Shown piece by piece: positions 58,770-64,000 of a DNA stretch of 64,000 nt; position 1 is the first letter of the stretch; each line of letters opens with the position of its first letter. The position numbers and the translations under genes are program-made. The notes under the pieces were generated by a model that saw only the letters and a program-made list of their open reading frames with translations, made no database searches and was not told the DNA's origin. This DNA is from an uncultured Christensenella sp. Lineage in GTDB: Bacteria; Bacillota; Clostridia; Christensenellales; Borkfalkiaceae. The stretch spans positions 185,968 to 249,967 of the forward strand of contig CAJUGI010000002.1 in NCBI GenBank assembly GCA_910586065.1, written 5' to 3'.

Positions 58770-59003
58770 ATGAAAAATTCAAGGCGGGCGGGGGAAAAGT
58801 TTGACAGACTGAAAGACGAAGTGTGCGCGTTGATAGAAAATTGCGAGAGTAAATCGTTGAGGTTTGCGTTTGTTTGCGGGGTGAACGACGGAAACGGGGG
58901 AAGTAAGCGATTAAGACAAGATATAAAGTCGTTAAAGAGGATTAAAGAAAGTTTATTAAAATATTTAAAGGAAATAAGAAAACTTACGGCGCGGTACGAA
59001 TAG
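58770..59003 (+). CDS. Small basic protein controlled by the second xre
   Basis: A 77-residue Lys/Arg-rich protein, helical at both ends (FDRLKDEVCALIENC and RLRQDIKSLKRIKESLLKYLKEIRKL) with a Gly/Asn turn (GVNDGNGG) between. Unknown function. The ATG at 58770 has GAGGGTG close upstream. It is the only gene between the xre operator and the yqfC operon. Confidence 0.7.
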   Translation: MKNSRRAGEKFDRLKDEVCALIENCESKSLRFAFVCGVNDGNGGSKRLRQDIKSLKRIKESLLKYLKEIRKLTARYE

Positions 59004-59059
59004 GTTCCGCGCCGATTTTTTGCTGTTATTAAATTAATGGCGCGGGCATAGATTATTAT

Positions 59060-59308
59060 ATGAAACTTTTGGAACAGATTTTGGGGGAACTGGGCGGGGA
59101 TACGCTTAAAGCGTTTACCGTCGTGCCGGACTTCGGCGGATATTTCCGCGCGGTTAAGAGTGTTGCCGAATATTCGGAAGAGCGTATTGTTCTTCTGGCG
59201 GGGAAAAGAGTGATTACGCTTGAAGGCAAAAAGCTGGAAGTGGGAAAGTATTTCGAACAGGATATATTTATCAGAGGCGTTATTGAAAGTGTTAAAATCG
59301 AGAAGTGA
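59060..59308 (+). CDS. yqfC: Sporulation protein YqfC (YabP/YqfC family)
   Basis: An 82-residue protein of the YabP/YqfC family found in spore-formers; YqfC is made in the mother cell. Beta-rich, with VVPDFGGYFRAVKSVAEYSEERIVLLAGKRVITLEGKKLEVG. It overlaps yqfD by 26 bases, the standard pair order. Confidence 0.88.
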   Translation: MKLLEQILGELGGDTLKAFTVVPDFGGYFRAVKSVAEYSEERIVLLAGKRVITLEGKKLEVGKYFEQDIFIRGVIESVKIEK

Positions 59309-60191
59309 AACGGCTGAATTTTCCGTTGTTTCTACTGCGGAAAGCGCGCTGAAAAAACTTAAAAAAGCGGAGATTGCCGTTTTTGACTGTAAAAAACGGG
59401 GCGCAGAGTTTGTTTTTAAGGTAAATAGGCAAGACGTTGAAAAAGTTTTTGCAATTTTCGGCAAAGCGTGTTATAATATACGTACCTTAAAAAAGCCTTT
59501 ATCGGAAAGGATAATTTCGTTTTTTAAGTTGCGCGCGGGGCTTGTTGCAGGCGTGCTGGCGTTTGTTGCAATTGCATTTGTTTCGAATAATTTCGTGCTG
59601 AAAATAGAGGTGAGCGGAAGCGGAAAATACCTTGAGTCGGAAGTGCGTAAAATTGTTCTGGACGAGGGCGCGGGAGAATTTAAACCGTTTTCTTCGCTGA
59701 ACGTTTCGGTGGCGACGGGTAGAATACTGGCGTTGCCGCAGGTTACGTTCTGCAACATCGAAAAGCGCGGAAGCGTGCTTGTGGTGGACGTGCAGACGGA
59801 CGAGGAACATTACGGCGCCGCGGATTTGAAGGAACTGAAATCGGATTGCAACGGTACGGTTAAAAATATTGTGGCTATTTGCGGAACCGCCGCAGTTGCC
59901 GCGGGAGACTCCGTTAAAAAGGGCGACGTGCTTATTTACGCGCATATGCTTGCGGGCGAGGAACAGGTAAAATGCATTGCCGCCGGTTACGCCGAAATAC
60001 TTTGTAAAGATACGCGCGAGTATTTTGCCGCCGAGGATAGCGAAGAGAATTTGAAGAATGCTTACGCTTCGCTTTTAATAGACGAAGAAGATATTGTTGA
60101 ACGCGGTTATAAGATAAAACCGACGACCGACGGAATAATTTATGTAATGGATTTTACGTATTTGCATAAGTTAAGTATAAATTTAAGTTGA
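59283..60191 (+). CDS. yqfD: Sporulation protein YqfD
   Basis: A 302-residue protein. Residues up to about 75 are cytoplasmic; one hydrophobic helix (about 85-108, LRAGLVAGVLAFVAIAFV) follows, and the rest is an external beta-rich domain, as in YqfD (required for stage IV of sporulation). Start chosen: TTG 59283, with GAGG five bases upstream; GTG 59289 is an alternative. The usual family length is about 390, so the N-terminal part is short. It follows yqfC and precedes phoH. Confidence 0.85.
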   Translation: MKVLKSRSETAEFSVVSTAESALKKLKKAEIAVFDCKKRGAEFVFKVNRQDVEKVFAIFGKACYNIRTLKKPLSERIISFFKLRAGLVAGVLAFVAIAFVSNNFVLKIEVSGSGKYLESEVRKIVLDEGAGEFKPFSSLNVSVATGRILALPQVTFCNIEKRGSVLVVDVQTDEEHYGAADLKELKSDCNGTVKNIVAICGTAAVAAGDSVKKGDVLIYAHMLAGEEQVKCIAAGYAEILCKDTREYFAAEDSEENLKNAYASLLIDEEDIVERGYKIKPTTDGIIYVMDFTYLHKLSINLS

Positions 60192-60284
60192 ACGGCGGAC
60201 GGGGGAGTTCTGCCTTAATAGAGGAAAATTACGAGAAGCATAAAGAAGATAGACGCTGAAAATGCGGATATACTGCAGAGGGTA

Positions 60285-61220
60285 TTGGGAACGTTTGACG
60301 AAAACTTAAACGTTTTAATGCATGAGCTGGACGTTATAATCCGCGTTGACGGCGTGGAGGTTGTCGTTACGGGAAGCGAGGACAAGGCGGCGCAGGCCGT
60401 TTCGGTTCTTGAAAACCTTTTAGTGCTTGCCGCAAACGGCGAGAGTGTGGACAAGGCCAGAACACAGTATTGCATTGCGCTTGCGAGGGAAGGAAAGGCG
60501 AACGACATTCAAAAACTTTCCTCCGGTACGGTTGCGATAACTTACCGCGGAAAACCCGTGAAGTGCAAGACGGTTGGACAGAGGCGGTATGTTGACGCAA
60601 TAAAGAAAAATGCGGTTGTGTTAGGCATCGGTCCTGCGGGTACGGGTAAAACTTACCTTGCGGTTTGTCTTGCGGTTCAGGCTTATAAGCAAAAGCAGGT
60701 TGAACGCATTATTTTGACCCGCCCTGCGGTTGAAGCGGGAGAAAAGCTGGGATTTTTACCCGGAGATTTGCAGACAAAAGTGGACCCTTATCTGCGCCCC
60801 CTTTACGACGCGTTGCAGGAGTTTTTGGGGTTGGAGACTTACGCCAAGCTTATGGAGCGCGGAGCTATTGAAATTGCGCCGCTTGCCTATATGCGCGGCA
60901 GAACGCTTTCGAATGCGTTCATAATTCTCGACGAGGCGCAGAACGCGACGCGGGAACAGATGAAGATGTTTTTGACGCGTTTGGGCGACGGCAGTAAAAT
61001 GGTTGTTACCGGAGACGTGACGCAAATTGATTTGCCCGACGGGAAGAAAAGCGGACTGAATCACGCGGCGGAAATATTAAAGGACGTCGACGGTATTAAG
61101 GTTGAATATCTTACGGCTAACGACGTTGTTCGCAATCCTTTGGTTACGAGCATAGTCAAAGCATACGAGGCGGATAGCCCCGGGAGGAAAAAGTTTGAAA
61201 ACAAAACTGACGAAGAATGA
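60285..61220 (+). CDS. phoH: PhoH-family ATPase/RNase (PhoH-like, YbeZ type)
   Basis: A 311-residue ATPase commonly paired with YbeY in RNA processing. Walker A GIGPAGTGKTYL near residue 110, DEAQNATREQMKMFLTRLGDGSKMVVTGD is Walker B and beyond. The start is doubtful: TTG 60285 lacks a usable ribosome site. The same frame stays open upstream to 60222, where ADILQRVLGTFDEN continues the family's N-terminus, so the true start is probably earlier at a rare codon (ATT 60228 or ACG 60231, near GAGG at 60221-60224). No ATG or GTG lies there. Confidence 0.93.
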   Translation: MGTFDENLNVLMHELDVIIRVDGVEVVVTGSEDKAAQAVSVLENLLVLAANGESVDKARTQYCIALAREGKANDIQKLSSGTVAITYRGKPVKCKTVGQRRYVDAIKKNAVVLGIGPAGTGKTYLAVCLAVQAYKQKQVERIILTRPAVEAGEKLGFLPGDLQTKVDPYLRPLYDALQEFLGLETYAKLMERGAIEIAPLAYMRGRTLSNAFIILDEAQNATREQMKMFLTRLGDGSKMVVTGDVTQIDLPDGKKSGLNHAAEILKDVDGIKVEYLTANDVVRNPLVTSIVKAYEADSPGRKKFENKTDEE

Positions 61221-62685
61221 AGTTTTTAAAAGCGTTTTAACTTTCATAATTGCCTATATAGTGCTTTTGCTGTTTATGCTTTTGATGATTACGATTAATC
61301 TCATAAACATTAACGGCGAGCACAATATTACGGTTGCGGAATTTATAGTCGAAAACACGCGCAGTGTTATTACCGTATGCGTTTCGACGGCGCTTCTGAT
61401 GATTATAAATTACGTTTATTTCTTTTTTGAAAACAAAGCGGTTCTGGCAAGGTATTCGAGGATAATCGAAATTTATTTTGCAATATATATTGCGTTGCTT
61501 ATGTGCAACGTTTTGGGCAAATTCGTAAGTCCCACGGCAAGACCGCTGTTGTTTTTGCCGCTTATGCTTGCAATGTTTTTAAGAAGAAGGGACGCCATTT
61601 TCGTAAACTGTGAGTTTGCGCTTATTATATTTATTTTTAACAGGTTTTTAAACAGTACGGACATTGCCGGCGGTTCCATCCCTATGATAGAAAGCTTTGC
61701 AAGCCTTTTGACTATTTTCTTTGTGGGAACTATCGGGATTTTTCTTTTGAAAAAGATTAAAACGCGTTTGGGCTGCATTGTGGTTGCGGTTTTGCTGTGC
61801 GTGCCCGCAATTGTCATAAACATTGTTATGCAGCTGACGCAGTACGTAGACACTATGGATAACAGACTTTTGGAAATAGTGATGTTTTCGGCGCTGGACT
61901 GCATTATGTCGGTGTTGCTGTTTATGATGCTTTTACCCATATTCGAGGCGTTATTTTCCGAGCTTACGCCTTTCAGACTCAGGGAGCTTACTTCGGAAAA
62001 TAATAAGCTGATGAGGAATTTAAAGCTGAACGCACCCGGAACTTATAATCACAGCATAGTGGTTGCCCAGCTTGCGGAGGCGTGCGCGGGCGCCATAGGG
62101 GAGGATTCGGAACTTGCGCGGGCGGCAGCGTATTATCACGACGTGGGTAAGCTTAAAAACCCCGAAATGTTCGCCGAGAACCAGAACGAGTACGATTTGC
62201 ATAAGGAGCTTACCCCCGAACTATCCGTCGATATCATCCGTTCGCACGCCAAAGATGGGGCGAAACTTATTAAGAAACACCGCTTACCCGAATTTTTTGC
62301 CGACGTTGCGGTGCAGCATCACGGCACGCTGCCCATAAAGTATTTTTACGCTAAGGCGCTTAAATTGAGCGACGGCGAACTGAACGCGGCAAATTACTCG
62401 TACACCGGTCCTACGCCTACGACGAAGATTGCGGCTATTATAATGATTGCGGACGCATCGGAGGCGGCTACACGTTCTCTCCCCCAGCGGACTCCCGAAA
62501 AAGTGGAGGCGCTTGTAAGCAGTATCGTTGAAGAAAGGGTCAATCTTGACCAGTTTGCCGACTGCGACATCACACTGCGCGAGCTGAACGTGGTAACGCG
62601 CACGGTTGTAAACGAGCTGACTGGCGTTTATCATTCGCGCGTGCAGTACCCCAAACTGGTACTTTCGAAGAAAGGCAAAAACTGA
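61195..62685 (+). CDS. pgpH: Membrane HD phosphodiesterase, PgpH-like
   Basis: 496 residues: seven hydrophobic segments in the first 260 residues and a C-terminal HD domain (NHSIVVAQLAEACAGAI, AAYYHDVGKLKNP, RSHAKDGAKLIKKHRLP, VQHHGTLPIKYF). The HD core is that of the 7TM-HD c-di-AMP phosphodiesterases. Typical PgpH is about 700 residues with an extracellular 7TMR-HDED domain before the membrane part; it is missing here. It starts at TTG 61195 (GGGAGGA upstream), overlapping phoH by 26 bases. phoH-pgpH-ybeY is the standard order. Confidence 0.9.
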   Translation: MKTKLTKNEVFKSVLTFIIAYIVLLLFMLLMITINLININGEHNITVAEFIVENTRSVITVCVSTALLMIINYVYFFFENKAVLARYSRIIEIYFAIYIALLMCNVLGKFVSPTARPLLFLPLMLAMFLRRRDAIFVNCEFALIIFIFNRFLNSTDIAGGSIPMIESFASLLTIFFVGTIGIFLLKKIKTRLGCIVVAVLLCVPAIVINIVMQLTQYVDTMDNRLLEIVMFSALDCIMSVLLFMMLLPIFEALFSELTPFRLRELTSENNKLMRNLKLNAPGTYNHSIVVAQLAEACAGAIGEDSELARAAAYYHDVGKLKNPEMFAENQNEYDLHKELTPELSVDIIRSHAKDGAKLIKKHRLPEFFADVAVQHHGTLPIKYFYAKALKLSDGELNAANYSYTGPTPTTKIAAIIMIADASEAATRSLPQRTPEKVEALVSSIVEERVNLDQFADCDITLRELNVVTRTVVNELTGVYHSRVQYPKLVLSKKGKN

Positions 62686-62687
62686 TT

Positions 62688-63146
62688 ATGTTAAAGATAT
62701 ATTGCGACCAATTTGATTTTTCGGCGCTTGAAAAGGCGTTTGACGGAGAAACGGAAAGCGACTGCGTCCTTGCGGCGGAAATAGTTGTTACGGACGAGGA
62801 AGAAATAAGGCGTTTGAACTGCGAAACGCGCGGAGTGGACGCGGTTACGGACGTGCTTAGTTATCCTTCGCTTGATAATATAAGGGGGGTAACGCTTAAA
62901 AAAGCCGATTTCCCTATGGATTTGGACGAGGAAGGCAACCTGTTTTTGGGAAGCATTGCAATCTGCAAAAAACGCGCCGAAGAGCAGGCGGAAGAGTTTG
63001 GACACAGTTTTTTGAGGGAAGTCAATTATCTTGCGTGTCACGGAATGTGGCATCTTTTGGGTTACGACCATATGACCGACGGAGATAAGGCGGTTATGCG
63101 CGAACGCGAGGAGAAAGTAATGTCTAAGGCGGGGCTGAAGAGATGA
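62688..63146 (+). CDS. ybeY: Endoribonuclease YbeY
   Basis: A 152-residue zinc-dependent endoribonuclease of 16S rRNA maturation and ribosome quality control. The His triad is in HGMWHLLGYDH, preceded by FLGSIAICKKRAEEQAEEFGHS. It starts two bases after pgpH and overlaps era by ATGA. phoH-ybeY-era is a widely conserved cluster. Confidence 0.95.
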   Translation: MLKIYCDQFDFSALEKAFDGETESDCVLAAEIVVTDEEEIRRLNCETRGVDAVTDVLSYPSLDNIRGVTLKKADFPMDLDEEGNLFLGSIAICKKRAEEQAEEFGHSFLREVNYLACHGMWHLLGYDHMTDGDKAVMREREEKVMSKAGLKR

Positions 63147-64000
63147 AATCGGGGTTTATAGGAGTAATCGGGCGGGCGAACGCCGGCAAGAGCACGCTTG
63201 TTAACGTGCTTGTCGGAGAAAAGGTGGCAATCGTTTCGCCAAAGCCGCAGACGACGCGGAATTCAATAATGGGAGTTTTGACGACTGACGAACATCAGCT
63301 GGTTTTCGTGGATACCCCAGGCATTTACAAAAGCGGAAATTATTTGACCGACGTTATGCTAAAATCAACCGACGACGCCGCCAAGGACGTGGACTTTATT
63401 CTGTTTGTTCACGACGGTCATAGCGGGATATCCGACGGGGATATAGAACTGATGAAAAAGTATTCGTCGGGGCATATTCCTATGGCAATCGCGTATACGA
63501 AGATTGATATTATGCCCAAAGAGAACATTGCGTCTGACGTGAAAAAACTGTTTGACAGCGGGATAGAGTGCGACGTTTTGCCTGTTTCCGCAAGGAAATA
63601 TACCAATATCCGCAAGCTGGAAAAATATCTTGCCGGCAAGATGCCGGAGGGCGGAAAGGTGATTGAAGACGATATAGTTTCGGACAAGAGTGAAAAATTT
63701 ATGATTGCCGAAATTATGCGCGAAAAAATCCTTTTGAAATTCGACGACGAGGTGCCGCACGGCATTGCAATCGTAATCAACGAATTTAAAAAGCAAGAAA
63801 ACGGCGTTTATGAAATTAACCTTGACATAGTTTGCGAAAAGCCAAACCATAAGGCTATATTAATCGGTAAACAGGGCAGGGCGATAAAGGAAGTTTCTGC
63901 GTTTGCCCGCCAGGGCATGGAAAAGTTTTTGGGTGCGAAGGTGTTCCTTACCACATATGTGCGGGTTGAGGAGGATTGGCGCAACCGCCCGGGGCTTGTG
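63143..64000 (+). CDS. era: GTPase Era (3' cut by window)
   Basis: Ribosome-assembly GTPase with a C-terminal KH domain that binds 16S rRNA. G1 GVIGRANAGKSTLVN (usually GRPNVGKS), G2 QTTRNSIMGVL, G3 DTPGIYKS, G4 TKID (usually NKID, a tolerated change). The KH domain begins near 63690 and is open to the window end, with about 10-15 residues cut off. Start ATG in the ybeY stop. Confidence 0.95.
   Translation, partial: MKSGFIGVIGRANAGKSTLVNVLVGEKVAIVSPKPQTTRNSIMGVLTTDEHQLVFVDTPGIYKSGNYLTDVMLKSTDDAAKDVDFILFVHDGHSGISDGDIELMKKYSSGHIPMAIAYTKIDIMPKENIASDVKKLFDSGIECDVLPVSARKYTNIRKLEKYLAGKMPEGGKVIEDDIVSDKSEKFMIAEIMREKILLKFDDEVPHGIAIVINEFKKQENGVYEINLDIVCEKPNHKAILIGKQGRAIKEVSAFARQGMEKFLGAKVFLTTYVRVEEDWRNRPGLV

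Noticed and set aside
1..64000. CRISPR arrays, tRNA or rRNA genes, transposases, phage integrases
   Set aside because: No regularly spaced repeats, cloverleaf genes or such proteins were seen on either strand.

Overview
The window looks like chromosome from an uncultured, probably gut-associated Clostridia (Firmicutes), possibly Christensenellales-like. The grounds are: a yqfC-yqfD-phoH-pgpH-ybeY-era block (yqfC and yqfD are sporulation genes of spore-formers); a SigB/SigF-type sigma factor with RsbV/RsbW-like partners; a lysine riboswitch; purine-rich Shine-Dalgarno sites; and consistent TTGnnn-17-TAtaaT promoters. Taxonomy is inferred from gene content only. I saw no rRNA, tRNA, CRISPR array, transposase or phage genes.

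Layout. 1-6.5 kb: end of a Ppx/GppA phosphatase, maf, an MreB-like actin, a small DUF6809-like gene, lepA, an unknown protein, an MGMT-family DNA-repair protein and hemW. 6.5-12.5 kb: two unknown envelope proteins, guaB and guaA (GMP synthesis) and a MATE exporter. 12.6-20.8 kb: a HelD-type helicase followed by a very large DUF4011 helicase whose nuclease-like domain looks degenerate. 20.9-21.9 kb: three tandem xre repressors divergent from a second DUF6809-like gene. 21.9-25 kb: dapB, dapA and asd on the minus strand behind a lysine riboswitch. 25.2-35.2 kb: a large surface protein, an arsR/zntA metal-efflux operon, a purine permease, a membrane-anchored XRE protein and adenine deaminase. 35.4-44.7 kb: an immunity-like orphan, secA, prfB, tsaD and ileS. 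44.9-49.5 kb: feoA, a divergent feoB, a pseudouridine synthase, a small unknown and citrate synthase. 49.7-51.4 kb: a sigma-factor partner-switch operon. 51.5-55.2 kb: an unknown polytopic membrane protein, a small PucR-type HTH protein and an S41 protease. 55.4-57.4 kb: a decayed LysR / decarboxylase-cupin / aldo-keto reductase / flavodoxin cluster. 57.4-59 kb: a divergent MinD/MinE-like pair and a second xre module. 59-64 kb: yqfC to era, with era cut by the window end.

How the parts work together. Purine handling recurs (guaB, guaA, NCS2 permease, adenine deaminase). Two of these genes, guaA and the permease, have structured leaders that match no riboswitch class I recognise. The asd-dapA-dapB operon is under lysine control. 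The arsR/zntA operon has a perfect inverted repeat at its predicted start site. The two xre modules, 37 kb apart, have nearly the same operator geometry but different operator sequences and different recognition helices.

The observations I would check first are: the matched xre modules; the 55.4-57.4 kb cluster, where at least three of four genes appear to have lost internal or terminal segments; the MinD-like ATPase lacking its P-loop lysine beside a MinE-like partner; the sigma operon with a pseudo-RsbW plus an intact RsbW; and the permease and guaA leaders.
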